This document shows, in pieces, positions 49,198-59,100 of a stretch of DNA of 64,000 bases. A model generated the notes under the pieces. The model searched no databases. It had not been told where the DNA came from and was given only the letters and a program-made list of their open reading frames with translations. Position numbers and translations under genes: made by a program. The DNA comes from Salticus scenicus (taxonomy: Eukaryota; Arthropoda; Arachnida; Araneae; Salticidae): contig OZ005661.1 of assembly GCA_963930645.1 (NCBI GenBank), positions 200,535,120-200,599,119 on the forward strand, read 5' to 3'. How positions within the stretch are numbered: the first letter of the stretch is position 1; every line of letters starts with the position of its first letter.

Positions 49198-49279
49198 AAG
49201 AAACATGTATAAAAACTTTACTTTAAAGAAATTTAATTCGATAACTACGCAATTTCTTTTATTACAGGTTTCGGTTTAG
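36702..49279 (+). CDS. gene 2: putative secreted small peptide, paralogue of gene 1
   Basis: Supported exons are 36,702-36,756 (55 nt, signal peptide), 45,993-46,019 (27 nt), 47,670-47,713 (44 nt) and 49,268-49,279 (last codons and TAG). Exon 1 matches gene 1 in length, phase and sequence (MKLVFYLVMLLVSLNYLS). The 27-nt exon has the same tctattttcag and gtaagta borders as in gene 1. The 44-nt exon is open only in phase 1, exactly the phase supplied, and encodes RSVIYDRAALICS. It then continues for three codons in the last exon. No clear equivalent of gene 1 exon 2 was found; exons at 37,753-37,775 and 38,117-38,150 would fit the phase but are weak. Direct joining of exon 1 to the 27-nt exon also keeps frame. 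An LTR element sits in the large intron. Function unknown; a secreted product is inferred. Confidence 0.5.
37753..37775 (+). CDS. gene 2 candidate exon 2a (23 nt)
   Basis: The acceptor accattttctacag and donor gtatgt are good. Phase 1 in and phase 0 out, reading KNMFSSIP across the junction, vaguely like the start of gene 1 exon 2 (DHLFVNCFP). It is useful only if followed by a phase-0 exon such as the one at 38,117. Confidence 0.25.
38117..38150 (+). CDS. gene 2 candidate exon 2b (34 nt, or 43 nt from 38,108)
   Basis: Bounded by AG (two in-frame choices) and gtaagt. Open only in phase 0 and leaves phase 1 with a T, which would create a Tyr with the 27-nt exon, as in gene 1. The sequence itself is not similar to gene 1. 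Confidence 0.25.
38160..39700. other. gene 2 intron, AT-rich
   Basis: TA microsatellite near 38,160; no further exon with matching phase and no transposon protein. Confidence 0.45.
39790..39995. repeat. two direct copies of a 100-bp unit
   Basis: 'ttcgaacaagtataaatacc' occurs near 39,811 and 39,913, each followed by 'caaaagtcct' and 'taacctcgag/taacatcgag'. Function unknown. Confidence 0.6.
40127..40440 (+). mobile_element. Tc1-like transposon terminal fragment
   Basis: It begins TACACTACTGGCCATTAAAATTG, the terminus of a widespread Tc1-like group, followed at 40,285 by 'gacctctggcagcaataac', the usual transposase-terminus region read antisense. It stops without a complete transposase or right end. 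The 69-codon plus frame at 40,070 runs through this terminus and is not a gene. Confidence 0.6.
40445..41209. other. gene 2 intron with poly(T) and (TA)n tracts
   Basis: Poly(T) near 40,890 and a CA/TA run at about 41,150-41,191 directly before LTR element 2. No gene. Confidence 0.6.
41210..41818 (+). repeat. element 2 5-prime LTR
   Basis: 609 bp, followed by the Lys-type primer-binding site. Contains TTAGTTGGAAGG variants repeated several times near 41,395-41,450. Confidence 0.85.
41852..43130 (+). pseudogene. decayed gag of LTR element 2
   Basis: Segments match the intact Gag of element 1: VFFDGTTSVLQFFEQIE, then after a stop AYSLEGEPRQWHRLITCHSL, NPTYEDLKSWIISLFATRDDR. The middle of the gag domain is deleted. 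A 245-codon frame (42,094-42,831) then covers the low-complexity region with two related copies of ISVVAETIQPSESVK-like sequence. It closes at TGA, after which the hydrophobic tail (QVLWFYIFSL) is recognisable in another frame. No functional Gag can be made. Confidence 0.75.
44764..45372 (+). repeat. element 2 3-prime LTR
   Basis: 609 bp, nearly identical to the 5-prime copy; followed by CATT. Confidence 0.85.
45373..45990. other. gene 2 intron between LTR element and 27-nt exon
   Basis: AT-rich, no feature. Confidence 0.5.
45993..46019 (+). CDS. gene 2 27-nt micro-exon
   Basis: Flanked by atctattttcag and gtaagtaaat, nearly identical to the borders of the 27-nt exon of gene 1. Encodes AGLLISNS plus two split codons. 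Confidence 0.6.
46025..47665. other. gene 2 intron with poly(T) tract at 46,390-46,420
   Basis: A T run of about 30, an A run near 46,530, and GAAA units near 47,245. The 65-codon frame across the poly(T) is an artefact. Confidence 0.6.
47670..47713 (+). CDS. gene 2 44-nt exon
   Basis: The acceptor ttacaatttcag and donor gtaagtaatt are strong. Only the phase-1 frame is open. It resembles the terminal coding exon of gene 1 (SVI motif, equal length). Confidence 0.6.
47720..49260. other. gene 2 last intron
   Basis: AT-rich, with a (TA)n run near 48,841-48,866 and a poly(T) tract near 49,165-49,196. No gene on either strand that could be supported. Confidence 0.5.
49268..49279 (+). CDS. gene 2 last coding exon and stop
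   Basis: The acceptor tttcttttattacag leads to three codons and TAG in the frame set by the 44-nt exon. If that exon is skipped, the frame shifts and eleven other residues including SFGLGR follow before TGA near 49,300. Confidence 0.45.
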   Translation, partial: VSV

Positions 49280-49381
49280 GAAGAAGCGACTTCAGTGGAT
49301 GACGCGAAAAATGAACATTTAAGAGCCACGTCATCCGAAAGAACATTTAAATGTGCAATGTAAAAGAAATTGTGTTTTAAG

Positions 49382-49387
49382 AATAAA
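49382..49387 (+). terminator. polyadenylation signal of gene 2
   Basis: AATAAA about 100 nt after the stop; a second AATAAA follows 20 nt later. Confidence 0.55.
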
Positions 49388-49884
49388 TATTACATTCATC
49401 AAATAAAAATGTTCTGTAACTGAAATTTACAATCATTGACATCAGTGATAATTAATAAATGACTGACAAAGGAACGGAATAATCGAGGAAATATAAACGA
49501 AAACAATTAACATTTAATTACACAATTTTATATTGCAAGAAATAAATCATGTTATACACACAATTCAAATGAAAATTATTACAGAAACGTGACTCCATTA
49601 AAGTAAAATTAAATTACGTTCAACCATTTTTTGGAATCAAATATTTCTAAACAACATAGTTATAAAACACGTTTCTAAAGAACTCTTCAACACACAAAAT
49701 TAGAGACGAAATGATAAAAGAATATTTTTTACAAAGTTGATAAATCAGTATTTTTATAATACAATATCTGGAATAATGTTATTTTCATTTTAGAAGAGTA
49801 TCACATTTCTTGGAGAATAAACGCATTTATTTATTTCCTATCTGTTTTGCGGGCTCTTATCACGGGCATTTTATTATTATTCAC

Positions 49885-50491
49885 AATATATTACCGCTGA
49901 AATGTCCGCGGATGCCTCTGTGAAGACTCAAAAAGATTTTGGGTCCTGTCTGTGCGATTGCGACCATAAAAATCAGGCTACTGACTTACAATTTGGATCA
50001 CATGTGCATGAGCTAAACAGACTTAGCAGTATAGTTTCGATTGTTTGTTTTATTTGTAATTCATGTACACGCATACATCAAGTTTTTCTTATCACTACGG
50101 CCTATGGACAAAATTTGCATGTACCGCAATAGCGGCATAAAAAATCCTCCGATTGACTCTAAAATTCGTACACACGTTCAGGCTTTGTATAGAAATAGGA
50201 GTATTTTTTATGTCTTTATTAATAAATGAACAGGATCTTACAAAAATTTTCCGACAATGTCACGCATTCATCCAAATTATGTCAAATTTCGAACAAATAT
50301 TTATAAAAAACATAGAATCAGTTGAATAGTTTTTACTGATGAATGCAATGTTTCTGGTTCGTTTAACGACACACACTTATTTTACTGTGCGACGCAAGAT
50401 AAATCCGATATGTTCTGCAATTATTTTACATGAAATTTCGTAAAAGTATTTATGAGTTAGAAGGATTTAATACAAGGCTGTCTGTCAATAG

Positions 50492-50495
<4 letters not shown>
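49885..50495 (-). repeat. family R repeat, deleted copy 4
   Basis: 'gactcaaaaagattttgggt', 'accgcaatagcggca', 'tcctccgattgac' and 'aatttcgtaaaagtatttat' are the landmarks of the other copies in minus orientation, but most internal units are missing. It is followed by a (TA)n run at 50,496-50,530. Confidence 0.55.
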
Positions 50496-50530
<35 letters not shown>

Positions 50531-50532
<2 letters not shown>

Positions 50533-52200
50533 GGAGAAGCAAAATGATATCCAAAGAACTCGCCATGTCGGTATAGCAACCCAAAGTTCGATCTGCGTTG
50601 TGAAGACCGCAGTACCAAGATATCATGAAATCATTATCTATTTACAAAATTTGATTTTTTTTATTGCTCTTATAAGCAGCATATCGATAAAAATCTTTGA
50701 AGAAAGTGGAATGAGTTGATTCAAAGTGATACACGATGAGGAATTCCAGTTTATTATTTCGAGATAGACATCGAAAAAAAAGAAAGCCATCATATTATCT
50801 TCTTGAAAATGATACTTATTAGGTATAATAATAAACATACCTCTTAATAGCACGAGGGAATAAAGTAAAAATTAATTATTTTTAGGATTTTGCATATGCA
50901 TGTTGTCAGCATGAAAAAAAAAAAAAAAAAAAAAAAAAAAACTTCTCACTGTATTTCGCCAAATCTCCTTAGCGTCAAAAACTAATTTGGATGAATACCT
51001 ATTAATTTTTTTGTATGGTAAACCTAAAGAAGAGATAAAAGATTGGCCAATAATTAAATTACGTCATATGATATCATTAAATCCCCCCAGGTTATCCAGA
51101 AATAGACGAACTGCGCGAAATCTATTGATAAAAATATTAAAAGTAATTTCGAGGTATTTTATGATTCAGTGGAAATTTTCCCCCCATTTGTAGACCGGAT
51201 GTAAAACAGCAGAATGATTTTAAAGTACTTAATAAAAATAAATGGATTTTTCTTTCTTTTATATTTTTTATTTAATGATTACTTGGTGAAAGGTTACGGT
51301 TTAGAGTACTAGAAACAATAAATTATACGAAATTACAGATTAATGAAAAATAAATAAAATAAAATAGATTAAGCGAATTGAAGTAAAATATATTAGATTC
51401 TTTTGTAATAGCCGATATATAATGCTTGCTTGCATTTTAAATAAATAAAAAATAATAATATAATATATTTTAGATTTGCATTATTTTTATTTTATTTTAA
51501 TAAGAGTATTATGGTGTTTTCAACATCACATATTCCTCCCCGTCGACCGAAAAATAAGGGGTACAACTGTTACATATTATATGATATAACAACAAAGCAA
51601 AAAATAAATAAATAAATAAAATAAAATAAGTAAAATAAATAAAATAAAATAAATAAATAAATTAAATTAAATCAAATTATCTCCCATCTTGTAAAATAGA
51701 TTGATTAAAGAAAAAAAAAAAAGAATGTCTTTCAGTACAAATAGAATACGTACATTATCAAAGTATAAATACAAAATGTAATATGCATACTTAAAAAGGG
51801 TAATATTTTTATACAATAATAAAATACAAATACAGAAAATAAGGATATTACATTGTGACATGATATAATGTTGTATGGCCATAGATCTATGTACACAATA
51901 GCCTTTAGAATATATCCACAAACAAAATGAGCTCTAATCTTTTGATTTAAACTTATAATAATTCAGTCAGAATATATTTTCTTAGTTCATGGCAAGAGGT
52001 TGACTTCAATAAATTTTACTAGTTCATGCATGGAGAGAGAGAAAATTTGTCGCGTTCATTTCAGTTCATATAGGTCAAGAATTTCTGATTATAAGTACCT
52101 ATTCCAAATTCATAAATAACTTCAATATGAAACATTATGACAAAATAAAAACCATTATATATTACTAAATATGTATATAGTGAACCTTTGACATCCAATA
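50531..52200. other. intergenic with poly(A) and AATA-type repeats
   Basis: Poly(A) at about 50,914-50,940 and an (AAATA)n stretch at 51,595-51,675. The 68-codon frame at 50,987-51,193 has no recognised motif. Confidence 0.5.
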
Positions 52201-52204
52201 AAAT

Positions 52205-52630
52205 GCCTAAATAAAAATTTAAACAAAAAAAAAAACGTTTCTTAACATTAGAAGCTTTTTATTGTGGAGTCCGGAAAAGCATAAAATAAAAATTTATTCT
52301 TGCAAAGACATAATAATCAAAATATTTTAAAAAGCTATCGAGACCAATATTCTTAGTCATTAGTTTCTACTTAAGTATTTGTTAAACCATATATTTCAAA
52401 GGTCTCGAAAGCTTATTAAAATATTTTGAATATTTAAAAATTTTCATCTTTTGCAAAAGTGAAATATCTATATTTTTCTCTAAAATTTTCTTAGTGTTGA
52501 AAATTTCATTCGTATATAGCAAGTCTTTGCAAGAATAAAATTTTATTTTGTGCTTTTCAGGGCTCCACAATAAAAAGCTTATATTGTTAAAAAATGTTTT
52601 TTTACTTAAATTTTTATTTTCTGCTTTTTA
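52205..52630. mobile_element. non-autonomous TIR element
   Basis: Arms of about 100 bp are inverted copies: 'agctttttattgtggagtcc' with 'ttattcttgcaaaga' at the left, mirrored by 'tctttgcaagaataaa' with 'ggctccacaataaaaagct' at the right. A partial, more diverged right half recurs at 52,870-53,085. Confidence 0.65.
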
Positions 52631-52869
52631 GTTATTAAAATAAATAAATAAATAAATAAATAAAAAATTCTTACGATAATGTGTTGACTTAGAAAATATT
52701 TTCTTTTATCAAATGACACCTTTTCTATTAATTATCTGCAAAAATTAACACATCAGACCTTGGAGAATGGAACACAAGACACGCTCTAACCAAAAAACAA
52801 AGAACAGTAAAGAAAAGTCGTAGAACATGCTAAAAGATTTCAACTACTTATACAAAATGAATATTGTTC

Positions 52870-53090
52870 TCGAATGCTTTTTAAAATATTTTGAATATTT
52901 AAAAATTTTTAGTTCTTGTAAATTGAAATATTTATATTTTTCATTAAATATTTAATTTTTTTGTGTTTCAACAATTTCCGTATTTTTGAAACTTTTAATT
53001 TTTATAGCATATCCTTGCAAGAATACTTTTTTAATGCTTTTCAGGGCTACACAATAAAAACTTCCAGGTTTTTTTTTTTTTTTTTCCTTT
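52870..53090. repeat. partial second copy of the 52.2-kb TIR element
   Basis: 'attttgaatatttaaaaatt', 'ccttgcaagaata' and 'cttttcagggctacacaata' follow in the same order as in 52,415-52,580. Confidence 0.6.
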
Positions 53091-53200
53091 TTAATTGCAT
53101 TTTAATTCTTGTGCGTTTTAGCAACTAAAAGAAGCTTCTTAAAAAAATTAATCAAAAATTTTTAGGATAGTGTGTAGACAACGAAGGAGGTGATACAAGT

Positions 53201-53228
53201 ATACCGCTCTTCTTAAGAAGAGCGGTAT
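53201..53228. repeat. 28-bp perfect palindrome
   Basis: Half site ATACCGCTCTTCTT is followed at once by its exact reverse complement. No transposon or gene is attached to it that I can see. Confidence 0.9.
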
Positions 53229-53708
53229 GTAAAATAAATGTTAAAATATTTATTTCAATATTTCACATATTTCCTGTTAATTATATGCAATAAAGCAACA
53301 CATTGGTCTTGGAACTTAAAACCATTGTGTTAGCAACATGACGCTCTATCCAATTCAGATAAGAAATGACGAAAACAGGTGCTAATATTTACGTTAAAGC
53401 GGAGGCGTTTTGTTTTTTAGTGTGACACGAAAGCATGATGACAAAATCCAATTTCAACAAAAAGCTTCTAAAAAAATATTTATTTATGTATTTTTTACTT
53501 AAAACTTTTTATTTTGTGCTTTTCAATATTTAAAATAGCTTGTACCTAAAAAAAAAAAAAAAAAAAAAAAAATAAGTAGATAATTGTAATTGAAGTGTAA
53601 TTGAAATAAAGGTATATGCGCGATATACAATGATTTCTCTTTTAAAGAATGTGAGACAATAATTAAATAATTGAATGAATTATTATGAATATTTTCTTTC
53701 TTGAGCAT

Positions 53709-54860
53709 TAATATTTTAGAACAGGATTTCTAAAATAATTTGGAAGTTTTTCTGACAACCTGTTTTTTGAGATTTCCTCGTAAATTGTTTTTAATTCAAG
53801 ATCATTAGTTTGTCCGCACAGAAATGTTTGGTCTGAAATTTCTAGCAATGGGTCTATCAAGTTTGAATTTCCCGAAATCATATAATTAAGGTATTCTGTT
53901 TTGATTATCGTTATTAATGTTATCATTGCTGTTAATTTCGAGTCTGTTTTCATCTTCATCAACATCAACAATTGGTAATGGCTGTATGACATCAATTAAA
54001 TTTAGATTATCTTTGAGTTCTTCTTGATTGTTTTCAAAATTACAACGTGATAGATAATCCGCTAAGATGTTTAAATTTCTGGGAGTATGTTTGAAAACGT
54101 ACGTATATTCGGATAAGTGCATTAAGCATCAGGTGGTAATGACAGCGGGATTGGTAGTTTTCTTATATTTTTCAAGGGGAGCACTACATGACAAAATTAC
54201 GAACTCTCGATTATATAAATAGTATTTGAAGGCGGTCACAATTTTATGAATTGTCATGAGTTACAATTTCAGTGAAAGGTGTTTCTTTTCGGAAGGTTTT
54301 AAAGATTGTGAAAAGTGTGGTTTAGGAAGTAATTTACCATAAAATTTTTCCGTAAATTCTCTTGAGATGGACGCGTCAGTGTTCACATAGAAAGTTTTTT
54401 CCCAATCTGGGAGGGACCGCGGTAGTCGGTAGACGGCGCAGTCGGTAGAGCACCGGCCTCGTAATTGGAAGATTGCGGGTTCGGTACTCGAGCCGGCCAA
54501 AGACCGTCGTGTTACACTAATTGTGGCTGGTGCACGTAAAATCTGTCGTGGCCGCAATGTGCTCCATGTTCCCATCAAAAATTATACCTCTGGGGGTCAC
54601 CGAAGCGGGAGAGCCATCCCTTCCGTGGAGGATCAAATTGCGATGGCATGTCTCCGGGCCAACTCTAGTGGTGAGGTTGCACATCGGCGCCAATTGCACA
54701 TCGGCGCAGCACTAGTGTGACGTAAAAACCCAACCAACCAACCCAATATGGATGTCGAACCATTGGGGGAAGAAAGAATAATTTTTGAATGTTTTGAAAA
54801 ATACTCTGATGTGTTTTTCTCCATCTGAATGTTGTTCTGGGTGTTCTGGTGTTCATCAAT
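53709..54860 (-). pseudogene. Ty3/Gypsy-type pol relic (RNase H region) split by a SINE
   Basis: On the minus strand the end of the reverse transcriptase connection (FQNIQKLFFLPP, HPYW) leads, across the SINE insertion, into RNase H: FYVNTDAS, then KPSEKKHLSLKL, IVTAFKYYLYNREFVI, and the C-terminal signature LSEYTYVFKHTPRNLNILADYLSR. About 130 further residues follow in two frames up to TAA at 53,709. Stops and frameshifts are present at several places. No LTRs were identified around it. Confidence 0.75.
54411..54741 (+). mobile_element. tRNA-derived SINE with target duplication
   Basis: The head 'gcagtcggtagagcaccgg' matches a pol III A box, and 'gggttcggtactcgag' a slightly altered B box. 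The body and the tail ('cgcagcactagtgtgacgta' with aaaacccaacc) are as in other copies. CCCAATCTGG before it and CCCAATATGG after it form a 10-bp target duplication with one mismatch. Removing it rejoins the pol frame HPYW-EKTF, which confirms the borders. Confidence 0.85.
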
Positions 54861-54864
54861 ATAA

Positions 54865-55279
54865 AATACAATAATATAAATATATAAATGTATATAAATA
54901 AATAAATACATACATGGACAAACTTGTCAAGTCTGGTTAAATTACCAGCGTTTCGTTGCCCTCATGTGTTTTGGGATTAAATTTTCATCTGTTTTTGATT
55001 ATTTTGCTTATATATATACATATATATATATATATATTCGGTTAATTTTTTTAAAGATATTGTTTCTCTATTTAATTGAAGATTTCTGCTCAACATTAAT
55101 GGAGGAAACATGTATTAGAAATGACAACGAATCATGAGTGTTTTGTAAGATGCCTCGAATTTATTAAACATACAAAGTATATTTTACAGTAAATGTGCAA
55201 GAAAAATACACCCAGAACATTGTGCAAAATTATATATACATATTTAATTGTTTTCAAAATTTACTAGATATCAGACCTT
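54865..55279. other. intergenic with (TA)n near 55,013-55,035
   Basis: No gene seen. Confidence 0.5.
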
Positions 55280-56374
55280 TTAACACTTTGACTGCCAAGC
55301 CAAAATTACAAATGTTCACCACGGGGCTAAAGCATTTTTTTGTGTAATTTGTATTTAGTTTAACACAAAACTATGTATAAAAACAATATTTTTCAATCTG
55401 ACAAATTTTCCAACACATGGGGAGATTTTCATCCTGAATACCAAAAATGACAGCCAACGCAACCCACGAAAGTTAGTGTAAATTCTTCCATGAGTGGCCA
55501 TAGCTGACTTATTTTGGCATCTATCACTAAAACATATGAGCTTATGCCACAACACTAGGAAAATGTGTTGAATTGTTGTTAGGTGTTGCAGTAGTTAACG
55601 CATGGGTTGCATATCGACGTGTAACAAAATCAAAAATGAAAATTCGTAAATTTAGGGAGAGCTTGGTTTTTCAGCTGCTTGGTATGGCTAGCGACCCCGA
55701 TCGTAATGAGCAAACAAGTAAAAAAGCGCAGCACCTGATTGATAGGGTTCATGAAAATGGTAAAGACTTGCGACGTAAATGCTATATCAACATTTCTAAG
55801 ACAGAGGGTCGTGAACAAGCCAGAAAAAAAGCAAAGCTAACTTTCACATACGGTGACAATTATCCTGACCAGCCTCAAATGTGTCATAATTGCTTCAGTG
55901 CCAAACACTGAATGTAACTTTATCCTTACATAAAGGAAATAACATGTATTTATATATATTTTTATTTTCACAAACTGTAAATATATGTATTTACACTGTA
56001 TATATATATTTACCACACATTCTATATATATACATCTTTTTTTGTTGTTGTTGCATGTTACAAATATTTCCTTTTTCACAAAACTTAGCTCATAGAATCG
56101 GCGCATATATCAATTAGCACAAACCATGTATACTTAATACTTTGCAGGAAACCCAACAACCAAACTCAAATACGATTTTCATGTAACTGATATAGTTTTT
56201 GATAGCCAAGGCCTGAAGTGTTGAAACACCATGGCTATCATATCTGATAGAAAGTCTCAACGGAAACATCACTGGCAATATGATAGCCACAATATGATAG
56301 GCAATATGATAGCCACAACATGATAGGCAATATGATAGCCATAAATATGATAGCCATGGCAGTCAAAGTGTTAA
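55280..56374 (+). mobile_element. internally deleted piggyBac element
   Basis: TTAACACTTTGACTGCC at the left is mirrored by GGCAGTCAAAGTGTTAA at the right; TTAA is the piggyBac target duplication. Between the ends remains only the C-terminal part of a transposase and, near the right end, repeats of 'aatatgatagccac'. About 1.1 kb remain of an element that normally exceeds 2 kb. Confidence 0.85.
55540..55911 (+). pseudogene. piggyBac transposase C-terminal fragment
   Basis: The frame from about 55,540 reads KCVELLLGVAVVNAWVAYRR, KIRKFRESLVFQLLG and a Lys/Arg-rich stretch, ending MCHNCFSAKH and TGA. The NAWVAYRR block follows the catalytic core in PGBD/piggyBac proteins, and the terminal CxxC pair is a remnant of the Cys-rich domain. 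The catalytic Asp residues are absent, so the fragment is inactive. The in-frame TGA at 55,537 marks the deletion side. Confidence 0.8.
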
Positions 56375-56585
56375 ACCTCTTCTGTTATCATCTAAAAGTT
56401 ATCCACCAGCTATAAATGTTTAACAAAGTCATTCTCTTCCAATAATAGTTGAAGGCGATGATAGGTTTGTCAAATATGTAAAATTTTACAAATAAAATTA
56501 TAATAATAATAATAAATAAATGCAAAAAAAATCTATTAACTCGGGATAATTTTTAACTGCATTTCTTTTTTTCCTTCTGTTGCAT

Positions 56586-57815
56586 TCATTTTCCTTTCAA
56601 ACGATTCATTGCTACTTCCCCCCAAAAAACTGTAAATGATAGGAAATAGCCAGCTATCGGGAATAAGAATGCGGGCGCGACATCCGCGAGAGTGAGTTTT
56701 CTTAAGATTGTATTTTCCTCAGGGAGATTCAGTGACACTCGTAGTCCTTTTAGAAATGTAGCATCTTTATGATATTTGAAGTAGAGACCTGAAGCCATGA
56801 GTCTGTGAACAAAAGTATCGAACAATGTCTTTTAACAGAAATCTTTTCGCATGTACACAGCAGCCATATCTTCGAGAAAATAATCATCCGAAACATATTT
56901 TGTCCCTGCAAATCTATCAGTAAGGTCGGTATCAAACACCAAAGCGAGCTTTTTCTTTTTATTTTGTCCAAAAATAAAGTCATCCACAACATCACCTTTA
57001 CTTAAATTATTCATTTGAATGTCATTTCCGATTATTTTTAAATTTTCATCTTCTGATCTTAGCATATGTTTTTCTATACGCGTGGTCGGTACAGCTACAC
57101 AGTGATATTCACCGTTTCTCACTGCGTGCGCCAACTGTGACAAGTCTTTAATGGGTGTGACGGGCGGAATCGCGAGAAAAGACAAAAATACGGAATCGTA
57201 AGCGAGGCAAATGAACATCACCCCCACGACCCATGAATACACCAGCAAGTTTTCTGCCGCAGATGTTATTCTCAGTACAGAACTCTGCCTTAAAAGAACT
57301 GTAAGAAGTTGGAGTAGAATCTTGTCCAGGGAATATTTCCGTCGTAGTGTGGCGCAGTACACCAGGAACATCGCAAGAAAAGCCAGTAGAACAGCCACCC
57401 AAAGCGGCAGAGAAAATGTTTCAAGGATACCGAACATTATGGGTTCGTATTTCGGTTTATCAGTAAGGAATGTAGATGAATAAAGTCTAAAAGGATAAGA
57501 GAAATCGACAAAATTTGCAGCTCTATCATTTATAATAAGTACTTGAACTGCAATATCCACTTCTGATTGGTTTATGTATTTAATCAATCCCTGTAAAGTA
57601 CCATTAGGAAGAAGATTATCTGGTTTACTGGTAAAAAAACATTCAACGTCAGTAAATGTTTTGGTATATGTAGTAAGATATTCTATAAGCGTATACGCTA
57701 CACAACCATATAAATGAGATCCATTTAACATGTAATATTGTACCAGGTCAATACCACTTGATATCATCTTCCCCTCACCCAGATATCCAATACTTACCCA
57801 CTTTTCAGTTTCCAT
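56586..57815 (-). pseudogene. ionotropic receptor IR2 with one in-frame stop
   Basis: A single frame of 409 codons (57,815-56,586) is interrupted only by TAA at codon 328 (56,834-56,832). Before it: partial S1 with PNGTLQGLIKYI and EVDIAV (residues 70-90), DFSYPF, membrane segment 1 (about 135-155), pore loop YSLDKILLQLLTVLLRQSS (161-179), membrane segment 2 (188-215), and most of S2. After it: FVHRLMASGLYF, the end of S2 and membrane segment 3 (AFLFPIAGYFLSFTVFW). IR1 has Cys at the stop position and the same spacing, so the TAA arose by substitution in place. There is no amino-terminal domain; an upstream exon was not found, and the first ATG is followed by a typical but short S1. IRs act as heteromeric ligand-gated channels. 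It may be a pseudogene or depend on stop readthrough. Confidence 0.75.
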
Positions 57816-57967
57816 TAATTCTTGTTAAAATGTATTGTGAACAACACATAAAAACTTACATACTTAAAAATAATATATATTGAATTGTTGCCTTTTTCAC
57901 TACTTACATTTTACATTTCACATTTTTCTTATTACTATATGACGTAATCAGTACTTTTGAGGATGGA

Positions 57968-58245
57968 TGAATGGATGGATGGTTGGGTTTTACGTCGCAC
58001 TAGTGCTGCACAGATGGGCAATGGGCGACGGTCTGGGACACACTCCTAGAGGTGGTCCGGAGACATGCCATCACAATTTTGATCCTCCACGGAAGGGATG
58101 GCTCTCCCTCTTCGGTGACCCCCAGAGGTATAATTTTTGATGGGAACATGGAGGAGATTGTGGCCACGACAGATTTTACGTGCACCGGATACCATTAGTG
58201 TACACGACCGTCTTTGGCCGGCTCGAGTACCGAACCCGCAATCTT
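57968..58245 (-). mobile_element. tRNA-derived SINE copy upstream of IR2
   Basis: (ATGG)n precedes the tail 'ttacgtcgcactagtgctgc' and 'gggcgacggtctggga'; the inverted B-box region 'gagtaccgaacccgcaatct' ends it. The A-box part is missing. Confidence 0.8.
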
Positions 58246-58249
58246 CAGT

Positions 58250-59100
58250 AATTTTGAGAAATATTTTCAGAATACTTACAGGACTGTGTTCTTACAAATG
58301 CGTACTAGAAAACAATTGTCATCTGTGTTTATAAGAAAAGAAATAAATCTTATGTATTTTTGAGAAAATTACAACATTCCAGATTATTTTTCTACAATAT
58401 AAAAAAACAAAATTAATGCCCTTCTGTCACTTAACCGACGTTTCCCTTTCTCTTAACTGGATTCAGTATCATATGAGATTCAGTAGTATCTTCTCATATG
58501 AGTTTACACTCTAAACATATTTTTCGAAGAGATGTATTCAGAAAAAATGAATTTTTTAGATAAAAAAAGTTTACTTTTAATTTCTTAGATTTCATGACTC
58601 GTCAGCTGGTGGTTTTATTAAAATTGATAAATATTTTGTATTGACATTTAAATTTTCAAATTACAGAGTTCATGTTTCATTCAATCCCTTCAGTTAATTT
58701 TAATTTATAAATCAGATTTAAATAATCTGATATTTAAAATAACAAGTTTTGCAATTTAAAGTGGAATTTCTAAAGTGAAATTTTGTGTATGAACATTTTT
58801 CAAATTCCATTATTATTCAATCCCCTTAAAAGAGTTGTGTGGCAATAAATCAGATATTACGTAAGTTTAAAAAAGAAAAAAAAGTCACATTTTTCTTTAT
58901 TTCCTTTCTTTTTCTTTTTTTTTTTTATAATTTAAATGAGTAGAGACAAATGAAATTCATGAAAGTTTTCTTCGAATGTTATTCATAAATTAAAGTATTT
59001 ACAGCCGAGGTACATTTTAGCAGTCTTTCATCATTAAAGTTACCTTGCGAAACATTATAATTTTCAGCAAAATATCAAAATTGCTTAAATTGATGTAATA
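58250..59100. other. intergenic
   Basis: AT-rich; no gene. Confidence 0.5.

Noticed and set aside
49268..49310. SFGLGR resembling an allatostatin A (FGL-amide) motif
   Set aside because: It occurs in the frame used only if the 44-nt exon is skipped, is single, lacks dibasic cleavage sites around it, and the rest is unlike an allatostatin precursor.
50987..51193. 68-codon basic frame
   Set aside because: No recognised motif, no promoter or polyA context, and adjacent to a poly(A) tract.
54428..54500. Possible tRNA gene in the 54.4-kb SINE
   Set aside because: The head is tRNA-like, but it is followed by the SINE body and flanked by a target duplication.
57148..57483. Frames on both strands inside IR2
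   Set aside because: Out-of-frame and antisense shadows of the receptor frame.
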